Origin: Forficula auricularia
Lineage: Eukaryota; Arthropoda; Insecta; Dermaptera; Forficulidae
Assembly (NCBI GenBank): GCA_024734495.1
Contig: JALMQS010000161.1
Location: 1,762,415-1,826,414, forward strand
Length of the DNA stretch: 64,000 nucleotides
Direction: 5' to 3'
The translations under genes were made by a program, and so were the position numbers. Positions within the stretch are counted from its first letter, which is position 1. Every line of letters starts with the position of its first letter. Below, one piece after another: positions 19,086-30,765 of this stretch. Below the pieces are notes generated by a model, which made no database searches, was not told the origin of the DNA, and saw only the letters and a list, made by a program, of their open reading frames with translations.

Positions 19086-20084
19086 AAAGAAAGAAAAGAA
19101 TTATTGTAGAGAGTAGTGCGGGATCGAATACAAACTACTACTCATCAGACCAATACAATACAAATTTTTTTATATACTAATATAATTATAATCATTATCA
19201 ATACATTAATCAAATTTGATTTTCCTATATCATAAATCATAATTCTTTACAATATAGTGTCCTAATTTCAATGAAGAATAAGAAACGATCTAAACAAATG
19301 TTCTTTTTCTAATATTCTAATATATAATATATGTGGTCACAGGCCTCCAAATTCATTCACTTCCCACCCTAGATGCAATTCAAAAGTTATCAATAAAACT
19401 AAAAGGAGAACTTATCTGGCTCTATTTCTTGGCTCACTGGTGGACCATCCACGCACTTCCCTGAACTATTAGAAATAGAAAATTAATCTACATTAGGAAA
19501 TTCTCTGCCTTAATTAAATTGAGTTATTTCTCATTAAATAAATTAAATAAATTAGATCAAATTATGAGCTATATATTTTTTTTAACAACTCAAATAACAA
19601 TATCTTCATCATAATTATTAACATATTGGTGCTTCGTTCAAATAGCGGCATCTTAACTATTAATATATCTAGAGTTGCTCCAAAAATATGAGGATACTTA
19701 AAATATGTATATCATTTATTCATATTGAACAGAGATCGATTTCGCCATAATCAACTTCACCATCTATTTATATCAAATATAATTTCTTAACTATAAATAT
19801 ATAGTTTTTCATCGCTGCTGTTTTCCATGCTTTCTTTACATTCAAGACACTTCAGAGTTGATTACAATTTTGCGACACACCAGAAATTTTTAGCCCAAAA
19901 AATAACAAATTTTACACACATTTTCTATTTAGCATTACAAATTTATTTCATCACATATAATATTTACTACCTTGATGCTCAAGCGTTGCTCGGTAATTTT
20001 TTATTTTAGTTAAAAAGGATATTTTAATGTTATTTTTAATTTTACATATACCTAGATAAAAAGGTCGATATTTATTTGCAGCCA
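19086..20084. other. AT-rich stretch, nothing recognised
   Basis: Near 19975-20000 GCGTTGCTCGGTAATTTTT resembles the hairpin end of repeat N. Otherwise nothing is supported. Confidence 0.35.
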
Positions 20085-20570
20085 GAATTAAATACAATTG
20101 AAATCAAATTTATTTTTTGACTACGGTTTGAGCCGTTGCTTCGGCCTTCATCAATGCATCACTGTGTACAATTTTGAACTTAATTGCAATTAAAAATAAT
20201 ATTAATATACATGGATGTTCTTTTGTTAACCCTTTTAAATTAAACACAGAAGAAGGAGGGACCATCAAAATGAAAATCAATTCTTGTAATATTCGAAATT
20301 ACTGATTTTCATTATCCTTGGACTTATTTTGCATCAATTCAACATTGTGTTATTCTACTCTGTCTTCGATAGAAAATACCTCTAATTAATTAAAATATAT
20401 TATTTATATTTTAATATATAATAAAATTTGAAATGCAGTATCAATGGTTTTTAAAATTAAAAAATAATTAATCAAATTAAATAAAAAAAAATATTAAAAA
20501 TTTTTATTGACACACCCACCTGTAAATAATTATTTTAATTAATAGAAAACCAATCAAATTAAAGTTCGTC
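20085..20570 (-). repeat. Repeat family G, copy 2
   Basis: Shares AACTTAATTGCAATTAAAAA, TAATATACATGGATGTTC, GACACACCCACCTGTAAATA and CCAATCAAATTAAAGTT with copy 1. On the minus strand 20115-20157 reads UUGAUGA, A, GGCCGAAGCAACGGCU, CAAAC, CGUAGUC. This is a hammerhead order with G12 replaced by C and C3 by U. Confidence 0.65.
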
Positions 20571-20599
20571 TGAAAGTGGACTCAAAAACCGACTAAATC

Positions 20600-20700
20600 C
20601 GTGATTTTCCTCTAAATAAATAGATCCCTTTCGAGAAACCGATATATAATATATTATATATATACAAGAATTGCTCATTTATTAGTACAAGATATTTATT
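20600..20700. repeat. End fragment of repeat family N
   Basis: CGAGAAACCGATATATA and CAAGAATTGCTCATTTA match 59500-59545. The hairpin part is missing here. Confidence 0.5.
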
Positions 20701-21934
20701 TAAAAAATTTATTTTGAAAACATTTATTACATCCCCAAAACACCTTTTAATTTTATTTGTATTATGATTTAAAATATTTATTTATTATTATACGCTTAAT
20801 CTTATCCGACATTTAAATCAGCTTATTTTTTATATCCCTTTATGATTAATTTGCTAACCGTTTCGGATTTTTTTATACAATACCTATATAAATATATTAT
20901 TAATATATATATTGATGTAATGTTTGTGTATTTAATGTTGATGCTGTCAATTTTCATTACGATAATAATGTACAATAGTAAATGGTTGTATTGGTTGATA
21001 AATTGCATAAACCGGCTATAATTTATAATAATTAAAAATTGAAAATATAAATGAAAATTTATGGAAAAACATACATGACATGCAGTTTGATAATCTAGTA
21101 TTATATATAAATGTATATATACAACTGGTATTAAATTAATTCTTTTGTTTTTGACATAAGCTAAAAATTCTCTCTTTTTTCACAAATATTATAGTCTGTC
21201 TTGTCAAGCAGTCCCACATTTGTTGCCTACAGCCTATATTATTTAATTTTAAACAATTTATATCTGTGCCGAAAATTCAATTCGCTCGAAAAATTTTATA
21301 TTCCCTTTTTTTTCCTATCCTGTTAGAAAGATCTAAATCGTGGCGCAAAACCATTTTCAACTATTTTTTTTAACATAAAAATTATACTATATATAAGCCT
21401 TTCGTTCAAAAATAAAACGGAACCCTATTAACGTTGCCTGTCTGTATATCACTCTGTCATAGTATTTAGGGGTTGAATTCAAGCTAAATAAGATACAAAC
21501 TTGAAATATTAAAATTTTAATCGAATGGGTAGGTCGAATTTTGTGTGAGGTCAAAAATAAAAAGTATTTCTTATCCTAGTGAGTAAGGCAGTGTGCAAAC
21601 AGGATTTTGTCTTGGGGGGGGGGGGGCTAATACACACACATATATATATTATATTTTTTGGACTTTTACTTTAATTTTTTCTTTATGTCCTGGGGGCTTC
21701 AGCCCCTTAGCCCACCATGTGGTTGCACTTCTGCTGTTAGGTACCTATAGCTCTAAAGATCTCTTCAAGTAATAAATTTTTTAAATTTAATTCGCTTTAA
21801 AATAACGCTATGAGAAAACTCCAAAGTAATCATTTAAAGTAATTTTTGAACAGTTGGCGTTTAGAATTGACTAACTTAAATTGATTAAATTCTATTGCGG
21901 AGAATAAGAACATATTTAATTGAGAATATTTTGT
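20701..21934. other. AT-rich stretch with a G13 tract
   Basis: A run of 13 G at 21614-21626 is followed by TA repeats, and the block CTGGGGGCTTCAGCCCCTTA (21690-21710) can form a small hairpin. No element or gene could be named. Confidence 0.4.
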
Positions 21935-22290
21935 TTTGCCGAGGGCAACAATGTTGTTAATTCATAAAGAGAAATCAAAGGGGTTGTCCTCTGCTTGATG
22001 CAAATAAACATTTACATATATTCAACTACGTATAAATATTTAATTTATTCGTTCGAGACTATAGACTATAGTTTCGAAGGTTTGACCTTCATAAACTCCT
22101 TAAATGAATACAGAATAAATGAAATCCTGGATTCATTTATTGAGTAACCAGCCTATTATAACAATAAAACGAATTAACATACATCCAATTGGATATTTAT
22201 ACCAATGGAAAATAACATTTGTAATTAAAAAGGCCGATGATGAAAGTCAAACCTTGGAAACTATAGTCTCTATCAAATAAATTCCATATC
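21935..22290. mobile_element. R2 element copy with two facing hammerhead relics
   Basis: Left part TTTTGCCGAGGGCAACAATG, then GGTTGTCCTCTGCTTGATGC. A minus-strand relic (about 22045-22095: AUGAAGG, UCAAA, CCUUC, GAAAC, UAUA, GUC) faces a plus-strand one (22228-22275: GAUGAUGAAAGUC, GAAAC, UAUA, GUC). The left one has a duplicated GACTATA. The CUGAUGA core is imperfect in both. Like families B, D and I, this pairs ribozymes head to head. Confidence 0.6.
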
Positions 22291-23024
22291 TATAGATATT
22301 CTTTAAATATATATTACGTGTAAGTTTGTTTGCATCAAGTAAAGGACCTTATTGATTTCTCTTTTTGAAGAACAAATGTGATATCTCAAGTATTTTAGAA
22401 GTAATAAGGTAAGGAAGGAACCCCAGTTGGCCGTAGCTTTCAACCTTCCCCTCTTTATTCCCTGGCTATTAACATCAAAAGAATTCATTACTAGTTAGAT
22501 TGATGATTTGTAAGTCATTTTGGGTTGAAATGCCAATTATTTAAATTTTCTAGCGTTTTCCATGACGTTTCTATAACTTACTACGTATAGCCAACCTTAT
22601 TAAAAGAATAAGAAAAGCAATAAGTTGTGTCCGAAGTATAAATATCCCTGCGGCAGGCCGTAGGAAAAGGTAGATTTCGAAGAGTCTCTACCCCCATTTA
22701 GACTGTTCCTATCAAAAACTTTTCAGAAACATGTTGTAGAGGTTAATTAGTAGAATATTAGCCATTTGCAATCAAACTGGTATCATTCATATTAACATTG
22801 TTATGAATTTTTAAGATTTCAACCCCGCCACCATTTCCATCCCCTTGGGCCTAAAGTCACCAAAAACTAATGTTCTTGTTTACATCAAGAATACATTTTG
22901 TGCCAAATTTTATTGTAATCGGTTGAACGTTGATGCTTGCAGCGCACCCACAAAATTGCGATACATACCTCCATATACCCACATATATATATATTATTCA
23001 TTGAGGTTTCCCCGGATGGGTTCT
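22291..23024. other. Unassigned sequence
   Basis: No recognised element. Short frames only. Confidence 0.4.
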
Positions 23025-23072
23025 ATGTCATTAGAGATTTTTCGGGTTTTTCCGCGTGGGTTTGAAAGTTTT

Positions 23073-23114
23073 TCTAGACGCTTCGGCTCTCCTTTTGGAG
23101 CCATTTTCAAGAGA
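23073..23114 (-). ncRNA. Hammerhead-like RNA, family E, left arm
   Basis: Minus strand: UUGAAAA, U, GGCUC with GAGCC, GAAGC, GUC, UAGA. Same layout as the right-arm mate, but the GAAA box reads GAAG, so it is likely dead. Confidence 0.5.
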
Positions 23115-23387
23115 AGGAGTGGGTGATATAGGTGGTGAATTTCTTCATTCGGAAGACTGGGTGGATTACTTACGGTGTGGCGGCTGACGTCTCTGCTGTC
23201 AGTGCTTCGTGAGGCAGTGACAGCAGAGACGTCAGCAGTAAGTAATCCACCCTCAACCACAAAACACCCAAAACCTCCTAAATCTCCCTATCCACCCAGT
23301 CTTCCGAATGAAGAAATTCACTCGGTAGATACTCCCCAAAACGAACCCTGGACAACGAGTCTAAGACCACGTAGACCACCCGCTCCC

Positions 23388-23429
23388 TCTCTTGAAAATG
23401 GCTCCAAAAGGAGAGCCGAAACGTCGAGA
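23388..23429 (+). ncRNA. Hammerhead-like RNA, family E, right arm
   Basis: Helix I UCUC (23388-23391) with GAGA (23426-23429). Core UUGAAAA (23392-23398; C3 to U and G8 to A relative to CUGAAGA), extra U, helix II GGCUC with GAGCC, GAAA (23418-23421), C, GUC (23423-23425). The helices and the GAAACGUC box are intact, but two core bases deviate, so activity is doubtful. Confidence 0.55.
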
Positions 23430-23689
23430 AAAACACTCAAACCCACGCGGAGAAAACCGAAAAATCTCTAATGACATATATATATAAACTTTTGAATGGC
23501 AGGTGGTTTTGGGGTCTAGGGGCCATGATCGGAAAAACTATGATGAAATTTTCCGGAAGTCGCACCATCTATTTTTTCAAAATCTACCTAAAATGACCAA
23601 AGTACAACAGGTCTCCTCTCCTCTTGAAAATTTCCCTTTTGCTAACTGGAAACTCTTAAATTGATTTCCATCGTCAATTTAATTGAAAA

Positions 23690-24720
23690 CCAAATCTTGA
23701 ACGATAAACTCATCAGGTCGGAATCCCCTTTGATCCCCGGCTGTCGGCGATATCGCTATCTCAAAAGCCGCCCCGAGGTGACTAACCCATTTAAGGCATT
23801 TGAAGTAAAAACCCACCCACGCACGGATGAATAGATTTCTTTGAACTTGGCCAATTCGGGGAATTAAACAGGCAGAATGCCATGGGCCATACTGTGCTAT
23901 GCAAATTAACTGGCAACAACAACAACATCGGCTCAATTAGATCAGCCGCCAGGTGCTGGTGCACATGGGATGTGTTGATTTTTTCTCGCTTGGTTGCCTC
24001 CACGGCTGGCTGCAAAACTTTTGCTTTGAAGACTGAGTGAAAACCGTTTTCGAACACTCTTGTGTATAAATTCGCTTGTACACCTGTCCGAGCACAAAAG
24101 AGGGTTTTAAACTGGACTAATTGCCCATTGGATGGGGTTGAGACCTTGTTCACCCCCTCGGGCCATAAAACCGTTTGTCAGTAGCATTATAATATAAAAA
24201 TTTTATTTTTACTTAATTTTACATTTTCAATTTACAGACCAGGCACTGTAAATTCACATGCATTTGAAGGTTTAATTAAATTAACAACCGCCCCCTCACA
24301 AACACACGTGCACTAGTCCTATGTACTTTGGCCGTTCTGTTTCGCATTTAAACCAACTTGGGCTGCGCAAAGGGGGTGGCTAAAGGGTGAGGGGGTTGAA
24401 CTATATTGTTACCAAAGGGCGCAGAGTGGAAGCATGTATAAAACAAAACAAATAATGAATTAAATTAACTCGAAGATAAGCTTAGCAGCGGCACAATGGC
24501 TGCGCCCCCTGCAGCTAATTAGCCGAGACTCCCCCTACTTAGTTTGATAAAATTAAAATTATAATTAACTCCCACTCTTCAATTAGGGGTGTTTAATCAA
24601 AAATTTAATTTTCATTTCTTAAAAGAGAACAATAAACGAGAAGATCCCGCCCAGGTCGCTTGTTCCTCCATAGAATCTCACCTGTCATGTCTGACCGAAC
24701 ACCTGTCGAGTGTGAAACAA
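23690..24720. other. Large non-repetitive GC-richer region, candidate regulatory
   Basis: The longest stretch of balanced base composition in the window, with no internal copy elsewhere. Contains a CACGTG E-box (24305-24310) and GCTAATTAGCC near 24514. Overlapping minus-strand frames of 85 and 120 codons show no family motifs, and no splice-bounded exon could be argued. Could hold conserved non-coding DNA or an unrecognised exon. Confidence 0.3.
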
Positions 24721-25070
24721 TTTGAAAGGGACTGTACAATCGAAAAAAAATACGATTAATCGGTTCCCTGGAGTGGTGAATGAAATTTTTCCCTCCGTCA
24801 TCGTCGTTCTAACCTTTCAAGTATCATAACAAGACTTTAATATATTGATCTGTTGACCAGGAGATAGAAAGTGTCATTCACTGAGTGATAGGGCAAGGTC
24901 AGAGGAGGGGATGACCTTTGAAAGGGACTAACTTTAGAGCATTTATTTCAACTACTTTTTTATTTTATTTATTTATTTTTATTTTTTTCAAAATTTCTCA
25001 AAACCAACTCATATCATTCGATAACAAATACTGAGTAAATAAGCTTAAAAAAATTAAAAATAAAATAAAA
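24721..25070. other. Unassigned sequence
   Basis: Ends in T-rich low complexity (24955-24985). No feature supported. Confidence 0.4.
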
Positions 25071-25456
25071 TCGACTTCAAAAAACTTAAATGCAACAAAT
25101 AAAATAATAATAACTTAAAAATAAAATAAAATACACTAAAAGGTATAAAATAATTATTATCTTATTTAGTTACAACTAAACGACTAAATATTAACATGAA
25201 ATTACTTTTTGAAGTCGGTGCCAAAGAAACTATACCTATAAGCAAGCGTACCCGCCCAACGTACTAAGTAAGATCCGTCGAGTGCGATTCATAAAATGTA
25301 TATGTTTGGCACCTACTTCAAAAAGTAATTTCATGTTAATATTTCGTCGTTTAATTATAACTAAATAAGATAATTATTTTGTACCTTTTAGTGGATTTTA
25401 TTTTATTTTTAAGTTTTATTATTTTATTTGTTGCATTTAAGTTTTTTGAAGTCGGT
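25071..25456. mobile_element. Fold-back element with GAAGTCGG ends
   Basis: Arms 25071-25222 and 25308-25456 are complementary with few mismatches, starting CGACTTCAAAAAACTTAAAT and ending AGTTTTTTGAAGTCGG. The inner ends TTGAAGTCGGTGCC and GGCACCTACTTCAA repeat the same motif. The 85-bp loop is less AT-rich. No ribozyme core is found. Confidence 0.8.
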
Positions 25457-25572
25457 TTTAGTTTTTTTTATAAAAATTATTTTTATTTTTCTCTTTTTAG
25501 TGATGTTATTAATAGTGACTTAATATATTACCTTGCATGCATCTCGTAAGAGAAAGCGTCAGGCGAATGAAT

Positions 25573-26032
25573 CAGAAAATGATAAATTTTATTAAACCAA
25601 TTATTTTACATTAATTAATGTATACCTTGTATTTTAGCTTCGATTTCGGAGATTGCTTCTCCACCATCGAGTGTCCTTATTCATCTTGAGTCCTTGTTTT
25701 TAATAAGAGGAAAAATCTAATTAGATAAAAAAACCTCTTTTCCGATAATTATTTAAATTCCATTATTCCCCAATCAAATCGATTGGTCCTCTCCTCCCAA
25801 TCTCCCAGAAAATGATATTATTAAACCAATTATTTTACATTAATTAATGTATACCATGTATTTTAGCTTCGATTCCGGAGATTGCTTCTCCACCATCGAG
25901 TGTCCTTATTTATCTTTAGTCCTTGTTTTTAATAAGAGGAAAAATCTAATTAGATAAAAACCTCTTTTCCGATAATTATTTAAATTCCATTATTCCCCAA
26001 TCAAATCGATTGGTCATCTCCTCCCAATCTCC
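25573..26032 (+). repeat. Tandem duplication, two units of about 230 bp
   Basis: CAGAAAATGATA opens unit 1 at 25573 and unit 2 at 25806, and the same word follows at 26033. Units share TTAATTAATGTATACC, GGAGATTGCTTCTCCACCAT and TCAAATCGATTGGTC with only a few differences, pointing to a recent duplication. Not transposon-like at its ends. Confidence 0.9.
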
Positions 26033-26054
26033 CAGAAAATGATAATAAAATTAA

Positions 26055-26140
26055 ATTCATAAATATAGAAATTCTCTCGAAACGTTTGCGAGTTTTAAAT
26101 GAATGTTATAAGATTTTTTTTTTTATAAAAGATTTTATTT
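26055..26140 (+). repeat. Single arm of fold-back family I
   Basis: AUAUAGAAAUUCUCUC, GAAACGUUUG and AGTTTTAAATGAATGTTATA match the right arm at 4140-4200. The opposing arm is absent. Confidence 0.5.
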
Positions 26141-26145
26141 ATCAT

Positions 26146-26498
26146 AATTTCGATTATTTGCTCATAAGAATTGGAGATTTACGTTATTTCGTCCTTGATC
26201 ATATCATCAGAACTTGACCAAATTAATATGGCACCATCCCTAAGATACCCCCTTTCCAATAAAAAAATAATCATGGAAATCGGTTCATAAACAAAGAAGT
26301 TAGGCCTGAACAAACCTAACAAAAAATGTCAAATACCAATAAAAAAAACGTGACCAATCGGAAGCTAGACTAAACTCAATGCAAAATAAAATTTCAAAAT
26401 CGGTTCACAATTGGCGGAGATATGAGGTAACATAGACACAAAAAAAATCAGTCGAATAGAGAACCTCAACATAAACATATACATAAATATAACAAATA
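26146..26498. other. Unassigned sequence
   Basis: A minus-strand CUGAUGA followed by GGACGAAAUAAC (26176-26212) hints at a further hammerhead, but no helices II or III could be drawn. Otherwise nothing. Confidence 0.3.
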
Positions 26499-26986
26499 TC
26501 TATATAAATAAAAATGTTCTGTTACGCTTAAGTGATACGTTGAAGGATCTTCGAAAGCTCTTTACCGATTTCTTTGAAATTTTCACACAACATTCCATTC
26601 AAGTACACGAGTGATTTTATATATAGTGTTTTTATAGATATCACATCTGTGGCATGTAAAAAATATTTTTTGAGTAAACAACGCCAGCGCCTCTCTGGGG
26701 GTAAAAGCAAACAAACAAGATGTTCGATAATAGCTTTTTGGAAATCGGATTACTTAATTAATTATAAACCTGGTCCAAAATTTAGATATACCAATCGGAG
26801 CACCAAACGGACATATGTTGCGAATATAGTTTCGATACGTCCAGTGGTTTAGGCGTGAAGCATAAGAGTTAGTCACAGCAACGCGTGGTCAGGTCAGCTA
26901 TTATCTATATAAATTTTAACCATACAACGAGACGCTCCTCGCCAGGGGCTAGGTGACGCCGGGCCGAAGACCCGGGCGTCAGCTAG
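26499..26986 (+). mobile_element. Non-autonomous Helitron, complete
   Basis: Begins TCTATATAAATAAAAATG after an A and ends CTAG before a T, as Helitrons insert between A and T without a TSD. The 3' end has a strong hairpin: GACGCCGGG and CCCGGGCGTC around CCGAAGA, a few bases before the CTAG. The interior (GAAGGATCTTCGAAAGCTC, GCGTCCAGTGG-type words) is non-coding. At 488 bp it lacks Rep/helicase and depends on another copy. Confidence 0.85.
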
Positions 26987-26989
26987 TAT

Positions 26990-27076
26990 TATATATAATT
27001 TGATTGATAGAGACTATAGTTTCAAAGATTTACCTTCCGTCATCATGGTCAAACCTTCGAAACTCTAGTTTCTATC
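26990..27076. repeat. Facing pair of family-A hammerhead relics
   Basis: The left minus relic (GAAGGUAAAUCUUUGAAAC, UAUA, GUC, UCUAUC) meets a plus relic (AUCAUGGUCAAACCUUCGAAAC, UCUA, GUU, UCUAUC) at one shared centre, giving an 80-bp palindrome. Neither has a full CUGAUGA core. Confidence 0.55.
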
Positions 27077-27339
27077 TACTCTTATTAAACGAGCAAAAAT
27101 TGTATATTTATTTATTTATATATATATTATATATATATATTTATTTATTTATATATTTGTATCTTGGTTCTATTTTGAAAACGGCCCTACCGATTTTGAT
27201 GAAACAAAATCTATTAACAAGTTTTGAGGATGAAAAAAGATCTGGCTAGGTCTGGACCTCATCAAAATTCATCTTAATTGATTTTTTCTTAATTAAAGTA
27301 ATTATTGATAGATGAAAAGCTCAATAAAAAAAATGAGTC
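27077..27339. other. TA-rich stretch
   Basis: TTTATTTATATATA repeats at 27105-27160. Nothing else recognised. Confidence 0.4.
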
Positions 27340-27408
27340 GCTGGATGTCAGATTAGAAGCTGAGACCTCTTGCATCAGAGGCACACACTCTACCACTGGA
27401 CTATAGAA
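27340..27408 (-). repeat. tRNA-like pseudogene or SINE head
   Basis: Minus strand: AGTCCAGTGGTAGAGTG resembles an A box with D-arm, then GCCTCTGATGCAAGAGG resembles an anticodon arm. The expected B box is degenerate (CTCAGCTTCTAATC). It is 3'-decayed and cannot be a working tRNA. Confidence 0.45.
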
Positions 27409-27954
27409 CTATTTTAAAAAAACTTTGCTTTTTACTTTTACTAAAATGAATATTTTTGAATTAGACTTTATAGTATTATAAGTGTGGAAATAATTGAATA
27501 TATTATATATAGCTATGTATTTAATAAATTTAATTTATTGAATAAATTGCGGCGAGGCAAATTTGAAATATGTATAATTGAATTAAGCTGAAAGAAAGAC
27601 AACAATTAATTTTAAATCCAGAAACATTAAATATATTAATAATTATTCCTTGGCCTCCCCCCTCCACTCTTCTAATTAAAATTAAATATTCAATTCTCTT
27701 TTCTCCGGGCAATTATCCTTGGAATTGTCTTCTTAAAAAATACTTGCTTGGTAAAAGTTATCACTTCTGTCGCGTGTCCGGAGACGCACATATTTTTTTT
27801 AATTTTATGTTTTTATTTCAGATCCTATACGATTATTTTTTTTTATTATTATTTTCCTATTTATTTTTTTATAATGTTTATCAATATGAACGAATGTGGT
27901 CAAATTGGTGTACGAGTAAACAAATATACACATAATATGTGGAGCACTAGAAAG
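27409..27954. other. AT-rich stretch, nothing recognised
   Basis: No supported feature. Confidence 0.4.
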
Positions 27955-28095
27955 ATAGAAGTGCAAAAACTGGGTGGGGGGTGGGGATGGATGTAGGGGG
28001 TGCAGGAGGTGGGGTGCAGTGGTGGTGGCGAGGTGTGTGGTTTGGGGAGGGGGGGTCAGCGGTTACCGTGCATCGCTCGGTGCCTCCAGGTACAC
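27955..28095 (-). repeat. G-rich fragment of repeat family N
   Basis: A G-rich block (27970-28055), with GGTGGGGGGTGGGG and similar, is followed by TTACCGTGCATCGCTCGGTG and CCTCCAGGTA. This parallels 8850-9066. Quadruplex-prone on the plus strand. Confidence 0.5.
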
Positions 28096-28779
28096 ACTCT
28101 TTGATTGTACATTTGTAGTTATGAAATGGACATCCAATGCTCTGGAAAGGTCATGCAGGGTATAATGATAAAAGGGTTGGGAAAAAAATTTCAACACTTT
28201 TTAAAATCTGCTTTTCAAAATGCATATATTCATTAGTTTGATGGATTCATTTGTTGCGTGTTCGAAACGATAAAAAGTTGAAACTTATTTTTTTTTATTA
28301 TTATTATTATTGAAAGCGCAACTTAATTACTCTAATTGTTTATTTTCTCTCTTTCGAGCGACACTATATATATGTTATGTACTTAATAATAAGTGAGTAA
28401 TAATTTTTCTAGGCTATCTATTACAATGATCAACGTTTCAAGTGGTTTTATTTTATTGATGGACGTATCGATTGAGATCTTAAATAGGTTCGTTCAAATA
28501 ATAAAAATGGTCAGTTTAATGCTTTGGAAGATTTTTTTTTTACTCGGTTTGTAAAAATTAATTAGTTATATATGTGAACTGTGGACAGGTCAAAAAGTTA
28601 TCAAAAGAAACGATTCCAAGTGTGTTATTAAATTATAATTTGGGGGCTTAGCATTAGAGCTTTCTAGAATTGTTTAAATTCAACAGACTTTATAAATAAT
28701 TATAATTTTAACAAATGGACAATTTCATTTTTTTTTATACTTTATAATTTAGTAAAAATTTACCACAACTTCTGAATAA
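28096..28779. other. AT-rich stretch, nothing recognised
   Basis: No supported feature. Confidence 0.4.
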
Positions 28780-29045
28780 AATAATTTATTAGAACGTTAT
28801 TTTCATCCTCTTAAAAAACCCAACGATTTGGAGAATCGTCCCTCCTTCGGGGTGTAAAAGGGTCAACAAAGAACGTCCATGTATATTAATATTATTTTAA
28901 ACTTTATGCACAGAGGATGCCTTCTTTGATGATGGCTAGAGCAGGCCAAAACGTTGGCAAAAAAAAAAAAAATATTTCAATTTTGTTTAATTCTGGCTGC
29001 AAATAAAAATCGATTTTTATTAAAATTAAAAATAATATTAATATA
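28780..29045 (+). repeat. Repeat family G, copy 3, with hammerhead-like segment
   Basis: Inverted relative of copies 1 and 2: CCCTCCTTCGGGGTGTAAAA, GAACGTCCATGTATATTAAT, then 28922-28957 reads UUUGAUGAUGGCU, AGAGC, AGGCC, AAAACGUU, GGC. This is followed by A-rich DNA and TTCTGGCTGCAAATAAAAAT. G12 of the GAAA box is lost in this copy. Confidence 0.6.
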
Positions 29046-29059
29046 TCACTTTTAAATAA

Positions 29060-29875
29060 AGAAAATAAATTGGCTCATGGCCATCCACTTGATATTACCA
29101 TACACCCTGGCCCTTCTCTTATATTTAATATTTAATAAAATTATTTATAATCATGTAGGGGAGTTAGTTTTTGGATTTTTAGACTACTAGGGGCCCACTG
29201 ATTATGTATACAAAATTTGATTGAATTTGGTAAAAGGGCCTAGATTTTAATTTTGCACCCTACATCCCCCCCTCCCCCATTTTGGCGGTTAGTTTTTGAA
29301 TTATTAGACTTCTGGGCGTCCACTGATTATGTATACAAAATTAGGTTGAGTTTGGTAGAAGGGCCAAGATTTTCATTTTTTGACCCCCCCCCCCTCAATT
29401 TTGGTTCCAGAATTTTTTTTTGTTATTATAGGCTAATTTTTTAGTATATTTCATTTTTCTTGTTTTTTTAGCTTGAATATATTATAATTTTAATTTTTAA
29501 CCTCCTCCCCCCCTTAATTTTGGGTCGATATGCACCAAAATCTAATCAGCTCTTAATCTCAATGGACCAAAACTACGTGTGAAATTTGGTTTTGATATTC
29601 ACACTGGTTTTTGAGCTAGTTTGTCAACAAATATTTGGTAACGCACAGCCTAACAGACAAACTTGACAAAACAATTATTATCTCGGAATATATAATTTTT
29701 TCGATGTTCACTTATTTGGGCTTTTTCATAGACTGAAATGCTATGGTTTCGCTCAATTTTTTTAATCAAAACAGTTTCAGCCGTTTTTTAGATATTTCGA
29801 AAAAAAGAATCAAAAAAACACTTTTTTCATGCATGATTACAATACTTGACCATACCCTGTATAGTAAAGTAAAAT
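29060..29875 (-). repeat. Repeat family P, copy 1
   Basis: Minus-strand order: CAGGGTATGGTCAAGTATTG, ATCATGCATGAAAAAAGTG-like, AAACGGCTGAAACTGTTTTG, GATTAAGAGCTGATTAGATT, then two blocks of TTTGTATACATAATCAGTGG, ending in TCAAGTGGATGGCCA. Matches 35495-36751 and 44505-45290. Non-coding and of unknown class. The arrangement of CACACA and poly(A) in the longest copy suggests a retroelement 3' region. Confidence 0.65.
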
Positions 29876-30059
29876 GCAGGCAAATGAGGATCTCGAACTC
29901 TATTCATTTACCATTAAAGATTTTGGCCAGTTCCAGTTAATCTAGTGAATATTTCTAATCCATCGGATGATAAAGGATCATAATGTGATGAGAACATCCG
30001 TTTTTTAATGTGTTGCAATTTTTGTTGCTGTTGTTTTTGTTTTTAATCCTTAAGGAAGA

Positions 30060-30560
30060 GGAGATTTGATGGTGTGTGTTGTGTGGTAAGGTAAGGGCGG
30101 CATGGAAATCGCAGATTTGACTCGCCCTTCGCCGCCCGGCCGCCCCCATCTAGATAAAATGTAACTTGCCAAGTGTCCAATCAATATTTAATTAAACAAA
30201 TGGCGGCTGCGCCAAGTTAAGGAGACGGGCTCGGTGTGGGGGCATCACTGAGTGTGTAGGCATATTTTAATTAATAAAAGGTGCGATCTTGGAGCGTCTA
30301 ACTAAATTAATTAACCCCGAGGTTAATGTAGCAATCTAATCAAGACGGGGCCCGGATGGAGGGCTCGGGGGGCCGAGGGGGGCCTTTAGCTGATTAAACG
30401 TCCAAGGAGTTGAGGGCTTGGCCCCCGGCCAGTTTCTTCGAGCACGCGATATGTTAATACGACCCCCGTCACACAAACACCCCTTTTGGAATCCTCTCCT
30501 TGTGCTTAATCCCCTAGAATAGAGCAAAGACACCCTCCTCTCCCTCTTCGATTTTATTTA
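30060..30560. other. Non-repetitive GC-rich island, candidate regulatory
   Basis: Above 50% GC in places (GGCCCGGATGGAGGGCTC; GGCCGAGGGGGGCC) with interspersed TTAATTAA cores (30270-30315). No motif-bearing ORF. The combination resembles conserved developmental enhancers, which is inference only. Confidence 0.3.
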
Positions 30561-30765
30561 TATTAAGAAACGAGAAGGTGGAAAATGATGGAATGTTTAT
30601 TCATTACAATCTTACTCTATTCGAAACTTTCAAGATATCTATAGATAGAGTAGGAAGATTTGCTAAGCTATTCTCAAATCATCTCTTCTTTTATTCAGAG
30701 AATTTTTACTAGATATATATAGATGAATAGAATTTATGAAAGTCAATTTTTATTCCTGTATTACT

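Larger units (their letters stand above)
23025..23477. mobile_element. Fold-back element with facing hammerheads, family E
   Basis: ATGTCATTAGAGATTTTTCG at the left matches the complement at the right end (23457-23477). Inner arms (TGACGTCTCTGCTGTCA with its complement) form a tight central hairpin near 23209-23215. The right arm is about 100 bp longer, so one arm has lost or gained sequence. Frames across it on both strands are palindrome read-through. GC is higher than in other palindromes. Confidence 0.8.

Noticed and set aside
19125..19160. Minus-strand CUGAUGAGUAGUAG as a hammerhead
   Set aside because: No GAAAC box. The sequence is a CTA-type simple run.
23695..23735. Minus-strand CUGAUGAGUUUAUCG as a hammerhead
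   Set aside because: GAAA is missing and no helix II can be drawn.
23791..24153. 120-codon minus-strand open frame
   Set aside because: Overlaps other frames in a balanced-composition island. No domain, no signal and no splice context. Length is within chance for the local GC.
26176..26215. Minus-strand CUGAUGA with GACGAAAUAAC
   Set aside because: Core words are present but helix II strands do not pair and no cut triplet with helix III could be found. Kept only as a weak hint.
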